DNA of 64,000 nucleotides from Roseovarius sp. A-2 (GCF_002072155.1 NZ_BDIY01000009.1:1-64000); one strand, 5' to 3'. Positions 25,843 through 34,572 are shown, numbered from the stretch's first letter. Numbers and translations are program-made. Notes: generated from the sequence alone by a model not told the origin.

Positions 25843-26574
25843 TCAGTTGTTATCGCCAAACCATTTGGCGTAGATCGCGTCATAGCGACCGTCTTCGCGC
25901 ATCTTGGCCAGTGCCTCGTTTACCGGGCCCACCAGTTCGCTACCCTTGGGGAAACCGATGCCGTATTGGTGTGCCATTTGCTGATCGCCCACGGCTTTCA
26001 CATCTCCGTCGCCCGCAGTGGCGATGTAATAAAGCACGTTGGGTGTGTCATGCATTGCGGCGTCCACGCGGCCGGTGCGCAATTCAAGATAGGCGTTGTC
26101 GATGTTGGGGAATTTGCGCAACTCGGTGTCGGGCAGGTTTTCCTCGGCCCAGTCAGAAGCGGAGGTGCCGGTTTTTACCGCCAGTGTCTTGTCGGCCAGA
26201 TCGTCCCATGTGGTGATATCACTGTCGGACGGGACCATCAGGCGAAAGCCGCTGTCATAGTATCCGTCAGAGAAGTCGATGACTTCTTCGCGCTCGGGTT
26301 TGATGGTGATCCCGGCCAGCGCCACATCCACCTGACCAGTCTGAAGCGCAGGAATGATGCCCGAGAAATCCATCGGGCGCAGTTCGTACTCAACGCCCAG
26401 TTCCTCTGAGATGGCTTGCCACATTTCGATGTCGAACCCTGTGTATTCGCCATCTTGCTTGAATTCAAACGGAACAAAAGCGGTGTCGGTGGCCACGACG
26501 ATGTCCTCGGCTTGGGCTGTGGTGGCGCCGAAGGCCAGAGCCGCTGTGGCGGCAAGTTTCATTAGCGTGTTCAT
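25843..26574 (-). CDS. Polar amino-acid ABC transporter substrate-binding protein
   Basis: Family 3 periplasmic binding protein (243 aa). The signal peptide [20 protein letters not shown] leads to the mature start [16 protein letters not shown]; ligand-binding elements include [34 protein letters not shown] and [19 protein letters not shown] box sits before the ATG at 26574; longer frames upstream lack one. It is the first gene of the operon, transcribed away from the aminotransferase gene. The ligand is not evident. Confidence 0.92.
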   Translation of the reverse strand: MNTLMKLAATAALAFGATTAQAEDIVVATDTAFVPFEFKQDGEYTGFDIEMWQAISEELGVEYELRPMDFSGIIPALQTGQVDVALAGITIKPEREEVIDFSDGYYDSGFRLMVPSDSDITTWDDLADKTLAVKTGTSASDWAEENLPDTELRKFPNIDNAYLELRTGRVDAAMHDTPNVLYYIATAGDGDVKAVGDQQMAHQYGIGFPKGSELVGPVNEALAKMREDGRYDAIYAKWFGDNN

Positions 26575-26595
26575 GTCAGCTCCCAGTTGATTGAT

Positions 26596-26684
26596 TGCAA
26601 ATAGATCGCGCATTTTATTTTCGCGCTGCAAAATAATTTGCACATCGTGCCATGAAATGCAAATCTCCATTTGACGAGGCAAAT
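26596..26684. promoter_or_regulatory. Cluster of TGCAAAT half-sites in a divergent promoter region
   Basis: Between the binding-protein gene and the aminotransferase gene the motif TGCAAAT occurs at 26596-26602 and 26658-26664, a near copy GGCAAAT at 26678-26684, and an inverted pair TGCAAA-ATAA-TTTGCA at 26627-26642. Repeated, partly palindromic half-sites in a divergent region fit an operator, most simply for the RpiR regulator of this cluster. Only the motifs are seen; the binder is inferred. Confidence 0.4.
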
Positions 26685-26708
26685 TTTCATCAGCCGGAGG
26701 ACCCCATC

Positions 26709-28031
26709 ATGTCGGCGCTTTTTCATCGTTCGTGCAACGCTGCCCTGCCTTGGGCAGATCAGGGCGAAGGGTGTTATATCGTTGATCGCAATGGAAAACG
26801 TTATATTGACGCCTGCGGCGGGGCGGCTGTGTCCTGCCTTGGGCATTCCGATCTGGGGATAAAGTCCGCGATCGCGACGCAGCTTGAAAAACTGCCTTTT
26901 GCCCACACCGGTTTTTTCACGACTGAGGCCGCCGAATCATTTGCCGACACCTTGGCGGCCAATGCGCCAAAGGGGCTGGACCGGGTCTATCCGGTGTCCG
27001 GCGGGTCCGAGGCGATCGAGGCCGCGCTCAAGCTCGCGCGTCAGTATTTTCTTGAACGTGGCGAACCCCAGCGGACGCGTTTCATTGCCCGGCTGCAAAG
27101 CTATCACGGCAATACCCTTGGCGCGCTTTCAACGGGGGGCAATGCCTGGCGGCGAGAGCCCTTCGCACCTTTGATGATCGAGACCAGCCATATTTCACCT
27201 TGCTATGAATACCGCGGGCGACAAGAGGGTGAAACGCCCGAAGCCTACGGACTGCGGGTGGCCGATGAGCTTGAGGCCGAGTTGCAGCGCGTTGGCCCCG
27301 AAACGGTGATTGCCTTCGTCGCCGAGCCAGTGGTCGGGGCCACGCTGGGCGCGGTGCCCTCGGTGCCGGGGTATTTCAAGCAGGTGCGCGAGATTTGCGA
27401 CCGGCATGGCGTCCTGTTGATCTTGGATGAGGTGATGTGTGGGATGGGCCGGACCGGAACGTTGTTTGCCTGCGAGCAGGAGGATATCGTGCCCGACATC
27501 GCCACCATCGCCAAAGGGCTGGGGGCCGGGTATCAGCCCGTCGGCGCGATGCTGTGTTCAGCGCAAATCCATGACACGATTGCAGGGGGAACGGGCTTTT
27601 TTCAACACGGGCATACCTATATCGGGCACCCGATGGCCATGGCTGCCGCCGGGGCGGTTCTGGACCGCTTGACCGATGGAAAGGTATTGCCGGGCGTTCT
27701 GTCCACAGGTGCCGTGCTCAAGGATCGTTTGACCGATGCGTTCGGCCAACACCCCAACGTTGGCGACATTCGGGGCCGGGGGCTGTTTCAAGGGCTGGAG
27801 CTGGTGCGCGACAGGGAAACCAAAGCGCCATTTGATCCATCGCTCAAACTGCACAAGCGGGTTAAGGCGGCGGCAATGGACGCCGGGTTGATGTGCTACC
27901 CGATGGGCGGCACGATCGATGGGCGGCAAGGGGACCACGTTCTTCTGGCACCGCCCTTCATCTTGACAGAGGGACAGGTTGACGAGCTTGTTGGCAAGCT
28001 TGAGACAGCCCTGAAGGTGGCCTTGTCATGA
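26709..28031 (+). CDS. Class III PLP-dependent aminotransferase
   Basis: A 440-aa omega-type aminotransferase. Conserved features are VSGGSEAIEAALKLAR, the cofactor-binding Asp in LILDEVMCGMGRTG and the Schiff-base Lys in IATIAKGLGAGYQPVGA. A GGAGG box precedes the ATG at 26709. The stop overlaps the start of the broken BKACE gene (ATGA), the arrangement often seen when the aminotransferase supplies or removes an amino group for a beta-keto acid cleaved by BKACE. It is divergent from the amino-acid transporter operon and probably part of the same pathway. Substrate is unknown. Confidence 0.88.
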   Translation: MSALFHRSCNAALPWADQGEGCYIVDRNGKRYIDACGGAAVSCLGHSDLGIKSAIATQLEKLPFAHTGFFTTEAAESFADTLAANAPKGLDRVYPVSGGSEAIEAALKLARQYFLERGEPQRTRFIARLQSYHGNTLGALSTGGNAWRREPFAPLMIETSHISPCYEYRGRQEGETPEAYGLRVADELEAELQRVGPETVIAFVAEPVVGATLGAVPSVPGYFKQVREICDRHGVLLILDEVMCGMGRTGTLFACEQEDIVPDIATIAKGLGAGYQPVGAMLCSAQIHDTIAGGTGFFQHGHTYIGHPMAMAAAGAVLDRLTDGKVLPGVLSTGAVLKDRLTDAFGQHPNVGDIRGRGLFQGLELVRDRETKAPFDPSLKLHKRVKAAAMDAGLMCYPMGGTIDGRQGDHVLLAPPFILTEGQVDELVGKLETALKVALS

Positions 28032-28782
28032 TTGATTTGCCGCACCTGATGGTCGCACCGAACGGCGCCCGCCGTACGAAGGCCGATCACCCGGCCTAAC
28101 CGATGGCCTTGCCTGAGATTGTCCAGACGGCGAGAGACTGTGCGGCGGCGGGGGCGGATGGGTTGCACCTGCATCTGCGCGATGACGAAGGGCGCCATGT
28201 GCTGGATGCCGGTCTGTACCGCGAGGCGTTAGCTGAACTGCATGTGACGGTGCCACAGATGGCGCTCCAGATTACGACCGAGGCGGCGGGCCCTTATGCT
28301 GCCCCGCATCAACGCGCGGTGGCGCTGGAGCCGGGGGCGGGCTTGGTTTCGGTTGCGCTACGCGAAATGGTTCAGGACACCGAAGATGCTGTGGCGAGGG
28401 CGTTTTACATGGAATGCCACTCACGAGACATTTTTGTGCAACATATCCTGTATGGTGCAGCGGAAATTGATCTCTTGGCGCGGTTATTGCCCGATGAGTT
28501 GCTCTGTGACCCGGGCCTGCAATTGATCTTTGTTCTTGGCCGCTACAGCAAGGATCAGGATAGTGCGCCCGACGATCTGACGCCCTTCCTTGCGCGCAAG
28601 TGATGCCTGATTGGGCGGTCTGTGCCTTTGGTCGGGGCGAAACCGATTGCCTTTGCGAGGCGCACCGGCGGGGCGGCAAGCTGCGGGTTGGGTTCGAAAA
28701 CTCGTTGTGGAATGCCGATGGGCGCCTTGCGCAAGACAATGCAGAACGTGTTCGTCAGGTGCGTGCCGCTTGCCTACGGTGA
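28028..28782 (+). pseudogene. BKACE (DUF849) beta-keto acid cleavage enzyme, broken
   Basis: BKACE enzymes join a beta-keto acid with acetyl-CoA and release acetoacetate and a new CoA ester. The frame starts at 28028 (MIDLPHLMVAPNGARRTKAD) but meets a TAA at codon 24 (28097-28099). It goes on with the metal-binding GLHLHLRD segment to a TGA at 28601-28603, after which the C-terminal part (DWAVCAFGRGE..., GGKLRVGFENSLWNADG) continues in another frame to 28782. At least one nonsense change and one frameshift are present, so the gene is not functional unless these are sequencing errors. Family identity is clear from the motifs. Confidence 0.8.
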
Positions 28783-28956
28783 AAACTTGGCCTTGACCCA
28801 ACTTTGCAAAGCCCGTTTCCTGCGCATTGCTGCCCTTGACGAATAGTGCTGCATCGTTGCAATGATCAAAGGGGCAGTGAATGACTGCTTGTTCCTCTCT
28901 GATACGAGCCACTCGCAGTTGCGGCGAACTTCCGGAATGCCGCCGACTCAGCCTGA

Positions 28957-29160
28957 GAGACTTGGCGGTCGCGGCGAAACCGAGCGCTCGAAGCGAACGG
29001 CGGGAAGGCTGCGAAGCGCACAGCCATTGAGGCCGCTATCGCGCAGGCAGACTCGGGGACGTTCATTTCCGCCGTGGCGATGAATGACTGGATCGATTCC
29101 TGGGACAATGCCGATGAGGTTTCCACCCCGAAAGCGGACACCACGCCCGACAGCGCATGA
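28957..29160 (+). pseudogene. Antitoxin-like remnant of a ParE-type pair
   Basis: An open stretch without start codon, reading AAKRTAIEAAIAQADSGTFI then AVAMNDWIDSWDNADE and ending in TGA at 29158-29160, which overlaps the start of a ParE-like fragment (ATGA). The size, acidic end and coupling match the small antitoxins found before ParE/RelE toxins. The N-terminal start is lost. Weakly supported on its own; the neighbour raises the case. The preceding 28783-28956 holds nothing recognisable. Confidence 0.42.
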
Positions 29161-29261
29161 AGATCGTATTCCTCGAAGATACGGTGCGTGACATCCAATG
29201 GTTCCGCTACCACTACCGTTCTTTCATTTGCGCAAGATGTTGGCTTGAGGCGATCTTGTAA
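29157..29261 (+). pseudogene. ParE/RelE-type toxin, truncated
   Basis: Starts MKIVFLEDTVRDIQWFRYHY, which matches the N-terminal strand and first helix of plasmid-stabilisation ParE/RelE toxins, then loses similarity after about 21 residues and stops at 29259-29261 (34 aa). The catalytic and core strands are missing, so it is a fragment. It directly follows the antitoxin-like remnant. The next 337 bp (29262-29598) hold no convincing gene. Confidence 0.52.
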
Positions 29262-29553
29262 TGTGGGTTTGCTGATTTGATTGTTCAAAGCTGGAAGGGA
29301 TAACGGATCGGTAAATTTTGCTTACGCAAAATACAAAGAAAACCTACCAACCTTTCCATAAGAGTTTCTCGACAGCTCGGCCGAGCTTAAATCGAGTATG
29401 TTGAATCTTATCAAGCCCCTCTGCGCATAGATGTCGGCTTCCCATTCTCACAAGTTCGAATTCGTCACCTGGAAGGCCCAGACTGATACTGCTTGAGGGA
29501 TTCCGCCTTAACGACGCCAAAATATGCCCAACCTCCGTGCTGCCGTTGCTCAA

Positions 29554-29569
29554 AGTCCAGATATGGACT
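29554..29569. promoter_or_regulatory. Palindrome upstream of the Xre/RES pair
   Basis: AGTCCA-GATA-TGGACT is a perfect inverted repeat 29 bp before the antitoxin start, overlapping a TATATT -10-like sequence (29569-29574). Autorepression by the antitoxin at such a site is normal for type II systems; binding is inferred. Confidence 0.4.
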
Positions 29570-29598
29570 ATATTTCCAAATAACAACGGAGACTCGAT

Positions 29599-30108
29599 AT
29601 GACCATTCTTCAGCTTCCCGAGACGGCCGGCGCGGAGCCCGTCCCACAACAGATCGACACCGCCGCGCGCCGCCGTGTAAGTGGCCCGGGTCTGCGGACC
29701 TTCCTCGCGATCGCCGATCGCTACGGCATCCCGACACGCGACCGGGTGACCCTCCTGGGCGAACCCTCGAGCTCGACCTATCACGAGTGGGTCAAAAAGG
29801 CCCGCGCGGAGGCGCCCCTGGCGCTGCCGCTCGACACGCTGACCCGAATTTCGGGCATCCTCGGGATTCACAAGGCCTTGGGCATCCTGTTTCCGGTCGA
29901 GGCGGAGGCGATGACCTGGCTCAAGGGATCGCATCGCGGCGAGGTCTTCGGCGGGCAGGCCCCGCTTGCGGTGATGATCGAGGGTGGTCTCGACGGCATT
30001 CTCACCGTGCGGCGCTACCTCGATGGCTGGCGTGGCGGGCTGCGCGGTGGCCCCGGAGACGGCGCGGATATCGAGCCGGTGTCTGAGACGGACCTCGTTT
30101 TCACGTGA
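29599..30108 (+). CDS. Xre/MbcA/ParS-type antitoxin (DUF2384)
   Basis: A 169-aa antitoxin. The N-terminal two thirds form a helical DNA-binding region (LRTFLAIADRYGIPTRDRVT, LLGEPSSSTYHEWVKKA) and the C-terminal part (about 115-155, LGILFPVEAEAMTWLKGSHR; QAPLAVMIEGGLDGILTVRRYL) is the DUF2384 toxin-binding domain with its typical end. The stop overlaps the start of the RES toxin gene by 4 bases, so the two are coupled. The protein should neutralise the toxin and repress the operon, probably through the palindrome at 29554-29569. Confidence 0.88.
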   Translation: MTILQLPETAGAEPVPQQIDTAARRRVSGPGLRTFLAIADRYGIPTRDRVTLLGEPSSSTYHEWVKKARAEAPLALPLDTLTRISGILGIHKALGILFPVEAEAMTWLKGSHRGEVFGGQAPLAVMIEGGLDGILTVRRYLDGWRGGLRGGPGDGADIEPVSETDLVFT

Positions 30109-30773
30109 CGCGCCTGTCCCATGCGCCGGAGCGCACGTACCGCATGATCCCGTCGCGCTTCCCGCCGATCAACGCGTTCGAGACGGTGACGCGCCCGGAC
30201 GACCTCGAGCCCGTCCTCGAGCTCGAGGGCTGGACCAATGACCGTCTGGTGGCGCCGCGTCTCCGGCGGCTTGCGAAATCCGAATGGGTCTACGGTCGCG
30301 CCAATGCCGGCGTCGTCATGGCCGCGTTTCTGCACGGCGCACCGCAGGGCACCCGATTTGCCGGGCCCGAGCTCGGTGCCTGGTATGCCGCGAGCGCGCT
30401 CGAGACCTCGGTTCTGGAGGTTGTGAACGGCATCCGCCGCGAGATCGCGCTGAGCGCGCTGCAGCAGAAGACCGAGGAACTGCGCGAATACACCGCGCGC
30501 CTTGAGGGCGCCTTCGTCGATATCCGCGGCACGCGCCCCGACCTGCACGATCCGGACCCTGCGCACTATCCGACCAGCCAGGTCTTCGGCCGAGCCATCA
30601 GGGCGAGCCAGCATGCCGGGATTGCCTATGACAGCGTGCGTCATGCCGGCGGCGTCAACTGGGTGTCCTACCGGCCGGGCCAAGTGCGCGACGTGCTCCA
30701 GGCGCGGCATTTCCGGGTCGTGGTGCCGCTGTCGGGGAAGGTTGTCGTGGAGGAGATGCGCGCCCGCGCCTGA
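30105..30773 (+). CDS. RES-domain toxin (NAD+-depleting)
   Basis: A 222-aa RES-family toxin; characterised members degrade NAD+ and stop growth when the antitoxin is lost. The conserved Arg (TYRMIPSRFPPINAF), the aromatic-Glu segment (GAWYAASALETSVLEV) and the later Ser/Asn region (GIAYDSVRHAGGVNWVSY) are visible, so the active site looks complete. It is coupled to the antitoxin gene (ATGA). Position at the very end of the island, 325 bp from the right att repeat, suggests a role in stabilising the island; that role is inference. Confidence 0.88.
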   Translation: MTRLSHAPERTYRMIPSRFPPINAFETVTRPDDLEPVLELEGWTNDRLVAPRLRRLAKSEWVYGRANAGVVMAAFLHGAPQGTRFAGPELGAWYAASALETSVLEVVNGIRREIALSALQQKTEELREYTARLEGAFVDIRGTRPDLHDPDPAHYPTSQVFGRAIRASQHAGIAYDSVRHAGGVNWVSYRPGQVRDVLQARHFRVVVPLSGKVVVEEMRARA

Positions 30774-31098
30774 GCCGCGTCAAGCGTGCGCCTTGCGAGC
30801 ATTGCCTCAGAGCTTGTAGCCTACGTTTTATCAGCCAGCCCCGCGTCGTGGGAGCGCCGGTGCTCGATCTCGCAACAGCCCCGCTTGCGCCGGTCATCGC
30901 CCAGCGCAATGAAGGACATTTGGAAAGCGCAAGCGCTCAAAAAGCGCCAAGCACGCAGCTTAATTTGCCGCGATCTTCTCGACCTCTGCGAAGCTGAAAC
31001 ACGATCTGGTGCACATTATTGTTTTTTCGCACTGAGCATTGACACCATATACTTATATTCCATATTTTTATAATGTAAGTCAATTACTTATAAGATAG
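30774..31098. other. Gene-free AT-rich right end of the island
   Basis: No convincing gene is seen in these 325 bp. The last 90 bases are much richer in A/T than the surroundings and contain the inverted pair TAAGT-caatt-ACTTA (31076-31090), just before the att repeat. An integrase gene would often be near one end of such an island, but no fragment of one is recognised here. Confidence 0.4.
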
Positions 31099-31115
31099 TC
31101 CTACCACCCCAGCCA
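31099..31115 (+). repeat. Right attachment repeat (copy of tRNA-Gln 3' end)
   Basis: Exact 17-bp copy of 7891-7907, TCCTACCACCCCAGCCA, without the rest of the tRNA. The preceding bases (AAGATAG) do not resemble a tRNA, so this is a bare repeat of the kind left at the far end of an integrated element. Confidence 0.75.
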
Positions 31116-31386
31116 TGATTTCCCATTCAGACCAAAAAGCCCAAGAATATTGGGTCGGCAGGAGACGTCGTGCATCCTTCGTTCGCGACGACGACGCCCA
31201 AACGTCGCTCGCCGACAGCTCCTTCCGTGCGATTTCAACCGCCACCAACACCTCCACCGTTTGAGGTCAGTGATTCAGATTCCCACGTCGAAAGGAACCC
31301 TCCGAGAGTCAAAGGCTTGGGCCGTTGGTATCAGTCGTAATTCAACACGTTGCGCGGCCTCTCAAATCGCCAGGCCGCCGGACGGC

Positions 31387-31416
31387 GTCATGCCGGAGGC
31401 ATGCCTCTGGCATGAC
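31387..31416. repeat. 30-nt palindrome
   Basis: GTCATGCC at 31387 and GGCATGAC ending at 31416 enclose a second palindrome GAGGCATGCCTC; the whole 30-nt stretch is self-complementary except for one G-T pair. It stands in a gene-free region (31116-31555) just right of the island. Only one copy was noticed in the window. It could be a REP-like element or a protein-binding site. Confidence 0.5.
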
Positions 31417-31509
31417 AATCGCGCGACACCGTCGGTGCGTTTCACGCGGGATGCGGTGACGGCAGTTCAAGGCCAATAATACACCAGTGCCCCGCGCCAT
31501 GAAACGCGA

Positions 31510-31537
31510 ACGGGCCACCCTCGCAAGGGCGGCCCGT
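31510..31537. terminator. Bidirectional-type terminator hairpin
   Basis: ACGGGCCACCCT pairs with AGGGCGGCCCGT around a TCGC/A loop, with one mismatch, and is followed on the plus strand by CTTTT. It lies 19 bp beyond the stop of the minus-strand binding-protein gene, for which it probably serves, although the T-run is better on the plus side. Confidence 0.6.
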
Positions 31538-31555
31538 CTTTTCAAGTATAAGCGA

Positions 31556-33199
31556 TCAGGCGTCGAGCCAGACCTTCTCGTAATGCATCTCGCGGAACTG
31601 ATGCGCGCTCACATTCTTCACCTTGTCGGTGTGATGCAGCGCCTGATTGCGCCAGAACGGCTGAATGATCGCCCCGCTATCCTGCAACATCGCCTGCAGC
31701 TTGGCCGAATAGTCCCGCCGCTCATCGGCGTCAAACACGCCCAGAGCCTCATCCAGAAGCGCATCGAATTCCGGGTTCGAGTGGCCGCTCTCGTTCCACG
31801 CCTCGCCCGAACGATAGGCCAGCGCCAGCACCTGCACCCCCAGCGGACGCGGACCCCAGTTGGTGGTCGAGAACGGGTACTTCGTCCAGTCGTTCCAGAA
31901 CGTGTTGCCCGGCATCACCGTGCGCTTGACGTTGAATCCCGCCTGCCGCAGCTGCGCACCGATGGCATCTGTGGTGGTAGTGCGCCAATCGCCGTCGATC
32001 GAGATGATGTCGATCTCGGTCTCGGCATGGCCCGCCGCCGTGGCCATTTCCATGGCCTTTGCCGGATCGGGCGCGATTTTCGGCAGTTCGGCATATTCCG
32101 GGTGGAACGGCGCGACATGGTGGTTCTCCGCCGGGATCCCCTCGTTGTTGATCGAGATCGCCAGCAGCACCTCGTTGTCGCACGCGAGCTGAATGGCGTT
32201 GCGCAGCTCCTTGCTGTCATAGGGCGGTGTGTCGGCGCGCATCCGCGCGACGATGGTGTTGGCGGTGGGTTTGGAGGATTTGACCAGCCCGAGCGCATCA
32301 TAGGCCTCGATGAAATCGGCGGTGGATTCGTCGTTGATGTCGATCTCGTCCCCGTCAAACGCCGCCACGATCGAGGCGTTGTCGGTTCCGAAATCAAGGA
32401 AGCGGATACCGTCGAGATAGACATCACCGCCCCACCACTTTCCGTCCTCGCGGCGCTTGACCTCGGCCATGGTGCCGATCTCGATGGAAACAAGCTCGAA
32501 CGGGCCGGTGCCGATAGGGGATTGTGCCAGATCGCTGTCATCGCCATGGCTGCGATGCACGCAGAGCGCGGGATAATCCGACATGCCGGCGATCAGCGTG
32601 ATATCGGGGCGCGGCAGGTTCAGCTGCACGGTGAAATCATCGACCTTCTCGATGGCCCCCTCGATGGCCTTGTTGGTGTCGGGGTCGATCAGCGTGCTCA
32701 TGCGCGCGGCCATCGAATTGCCCTCGACCGCCTTGTCGCACCAGCGGTTGAGGTTGTGAATGATGTCGTCGGCATTGAACTCATCGCCATTGGTCCAGAC
32801 AGCACCCTGACGCACCTTGAGCGTGTAGGTTTGCGCGTCATCGCTGACCTCCCAGCCCTCCAGCAGCATCGGCTGAAAGCTGAAATCCGACGCCCAGCGC
32901 ACCATCGGCTCGCAGAACTGACGGCTGATATTGCCCGGTTCAGTCCAAGCGAACTTGCGCGGGTCGGTGATCTCGAGCACGCGGGAGGCGACACGCAGCA
33001 CACCGCCTTTCTTGCCCTCCTGGGCCTGCGCCGGGGTCGGCACGGCCAGGCCCAGGAGGCCATACGCCGCAGCCGATGAGGCCCCGAAAGTCGAGGCGAG
33101 CGCGATGAATTCGCGGCGGTCCATCTTGCCGGCCTTCGTGTCCTTGGCCAGTTTGCGCACGATCGGGCGCACGTTCTCTTCGGGAAGTGAGTGGGTCAT
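31556..33199 (-). CDS. Tat-exported family 5 ABC substrate-binding protein (peptide/opine type)
   Basis: A 547-aa DppA/OppA-type periplasmic binding protein. The N-terminal Tat signal (MDRREFIALASTFGASSAAA) follows an unusual 25-residue leader; AGGAGG stands before the ATG at 33199. Family features are GPFELVSIEIGTMAEVKRRE, AFDGDEIDINDES and a C-terminal PFWRNQALHHTDKVKNVSA. No permease or ATPase genes of this class are next to it, so it is an orphan within this window. A longer upstream frame overlaps aroC and is not real. The ligand is unknown; family members bind peptides, opines, nickel or sugars. Confidence 0.88.
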   Translation of the reverse strand: MTHSLPEENVRPIVRKLAKDTKAGKMDRREFIALASTFGASSAAAYGLLGLAVPTPAQAQEGKKGGVLRVASRVLEITDPRKFAWTEPGNISRQFCEPMVRWASDFSFQPMLLEGWEVSDDAQTYTLKVRQGAVWTNGDEFNADDIIHNLNRWCDKAVEGNSMAARMSTLIDPDTNKAIEGAIEKVDDFTVQLNLPRPDITLIAGMSDYPALCVHRSHGDDSDLAQSPIGTGPFELVSIEIGTMAEVKRREDGKWWGGDVYLDGIRFLDFGTDNASIVAAFDGDEIDINDESTADFIEAYDALGLVKSSKPTANTIVARMRADTPPYDSKELRNAIQLACDNEVLLAISINNEGIPAENHHVAPFHPEYAELPKIAPDPAKAMEMATAAGHAETEIDIISIDGDWRTTTTDAIGAQLRQAGFNVKRTVMPGNTFWNDWTKYPFSTTNWGPRPLGVQVLALAYRSGEAWNESGHSNPEFDALLDEALGVFDADERRDYSAKLQAMLQDSGAIIQPFWRNQALHHTDKVKNVSAHQFREMHYEKVWLDA

Positions 33200-33463
33200 G
33201 TTGTTCCTCCGTGTTGGCCTTTGGCCGGGTCGACCGGTGTCGTTTTTCGACAGCTCCGGTGCCAGTGTTAGCAGGGTTTGCCTCCCGCGCCAGTGTTTTT
33301 TAAGGCCGGACAGATGTCGTTTTTGCACCTTTTCACGTCCGGTCCAAGGCAAGAGAGTATAGCGATTCCCCCACCCATATCGCCTGTTTGCGACAAATGC
33401 CGGCCAAAATGGCTTGAGGCGGGCGCGGCCCACGGCTAGATGAGCGGCAAAGGAGCCAAGCGC

Positions 33464-34567
33464 ATGAGCCTCAACACTTTCGGTCATCTCTTTCGGTTCA
33501 CCACCTGGGGCGAAAGCCACGGCCCGGCCCTGGGTGCCACGGTGGACGGCTGCCCGCCGGGCGTGTGCCTCGATGAGGCGATGTTGCAGCACTGGCTCGA
33601 CAAGCGGCGGCCCGGCCAGAACAAGAACACCACCCAGCGGCAGGAACCAGACGCAGTGCGTATCCTCTCGGGCGTCTATGATGGCCAGACCACCGGCACG
33701 CCGATCCAGCTGATGATCGAGAACACCGATCAGCGCTCGCGCGATTACGGCGACATCGCCCGCACCTTCCGCCCCGGCCATGCCGATATCACCTATCACC
33801 TTAAATATGGCATCCGCGATCCACGTGGCGGCGGGCGCTCCTCGGCCCGCGAGACGGCGGCGCGGGTAGCAGCAGGCGGCGTCGCGCGCGCGGCCCTGGC
33901 CGCGCTGGTGCCGGGGCTCGAGGTCAAGGGCTACATGGTCGCCATGGGCGAGATGCAACTGGACCGCGCGCGCTTTGACCGGGATGCCATCGACAGCAAC
34001 GATTTCTGGCTGCCCGATGCCAGCGCCGCGCCCGAGTGGGAGGCCTATCTGCAAGCCCTGCGCAAGTCCCACGATTCAGTAGGGGCCGTGATCGAGGTGG
34101 TGGCGCGCGGCGTGCCCGCCGGTCTCGGCGCGCCGGTCTATGGCAAGCTCGACACCGATCTGGCCTCGGCGATGATGTCGATCAACGCGGTCAAGGGCGT
34201 CGAGATCGGCGAGGGCATGGCGGCGGCCACCCTCACCGGCAGCGCCAATGCCGACGAGATCTTCATGGGTAAGACCGGCCCCGAATTCGCCTCCAACCAC
34301 GCGGGCGGCATCCTGGGCGGCATCTCCACCGGGCAGGAGGTCGTGGTGCGCTTCGCGGTCAAGCCGACCTCCTCAATCCTGACGCCGCGCCGTTCGATCA
34401 CCGTCGACGGCGACCCTATCGAGGTCGTCACCAAGGGCCGCCACGATCCCTGCGTCGGCATCCGCGCGGTGCCGGTGGGCGAGGCGATGATGGCCTGTGT
34501 GATCCTCGATCACCTGCTGCTGCATCGCGGACAGGTGGGCGAAGGGCCGCGCGGCACCATCGGCTGA
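33464..34567 (+). CDS. aroC: Chorismate synthase
   Basis: Last enzyme of the shikimate pathway, converting EPSP to chorismate with reduced FMN. The 367-aa protein shows [18 protein letters not shown] near the start, [20 protein letters not shown] followed by [16 protein letters not shown], and a C-terminal [17 protein letters not shown] motif. The start at 33464 ([10 protein letters not shown]) follows an AGGAG box; an ATG 24 bases upstream is less likely. The gene stands alone and is convergent with an EamA transporter; the 264 bp upstream hold only promoter-like sequence. Confidence 0.97.
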   Translation: MSLNTFGHLFRFTTWGESHGPALGATVDGCPPGVCLDEAMLQHWLDKRRPGQNKNTTQRQEPDAVRILSGVYDGQTTGTPIQLMIENTDQRSRDYGDIARTFRPGHADITYHLKYGIRDPRGGGRSSARETAARVAAGGVARAALAALVPGLEVKGYMVAMGEMQLDRARFDRDAIDSNDFWLPDASAAPEWEAYLQALRKSHDSVGAVIEVVARGVPAGLGAPVYGKLDTDLASAMMSINAVKGVEIGEGMAAATLTGSANADEIFMGKTGPEFASNHAGGILGGISTGQEVVVRFAVKPTSSILTPRRSITVDGDPIEVVTKGRHDPCVGIRAVPVGEAMMACVILDHLLLHRGQVGEGPRGTIG

Positions 34568-34572
34568 CACCA

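Larger units (their letters stand above)
7908..31115. mobile_element. Putative genomic island in tRNA-Gln, integrase lost
   Basis: The region is bounded by the tRNA-Gln 3' end and an exact 17-bp direct repeat of it. It is rich in accessory functions (arsenic resistance and arsenite oxidation, toxin-antitoxin pairs, a catabolic cluster), IS remnants and pseudogenes, while both flanks hold housekeeping genes (cueR/copA and ggt on the left, aroC and amn on the right). No integrase or recognisable integrase fragment was found next to either end, so the island appears immobilised. The boundaries are seen; the island interpretation is inference. Confidence 0.65.

Noticed and set aside
29344..29530. 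Minus-strand frame ending FKLGRAVEKLLWKGW
   Set aside because: It reads like protein, but there is no start, no partner and no recognised family, and its upstream part is a shadow of the antitoxin gene.
7908..31098. CRISPR array or prophage structural genes inside the island
   Set aside because: No regularly spaced repeats and no capsid, portal, tail or terminase motifs were seen.
31487..33079. Open frame of 530 codons antisense to the binding-protein gene
   Set aside because: No recognised domain; the opposite strand has a Tat signal, ribosome site and full family motifs.
33200..34072. Upstream in-frame extension of the binding-protein gene to 34072
   Set aside because: It would overlap most of aroC on the opposite strand and precede a clear Tat signal and AGGAGG site at 33199.
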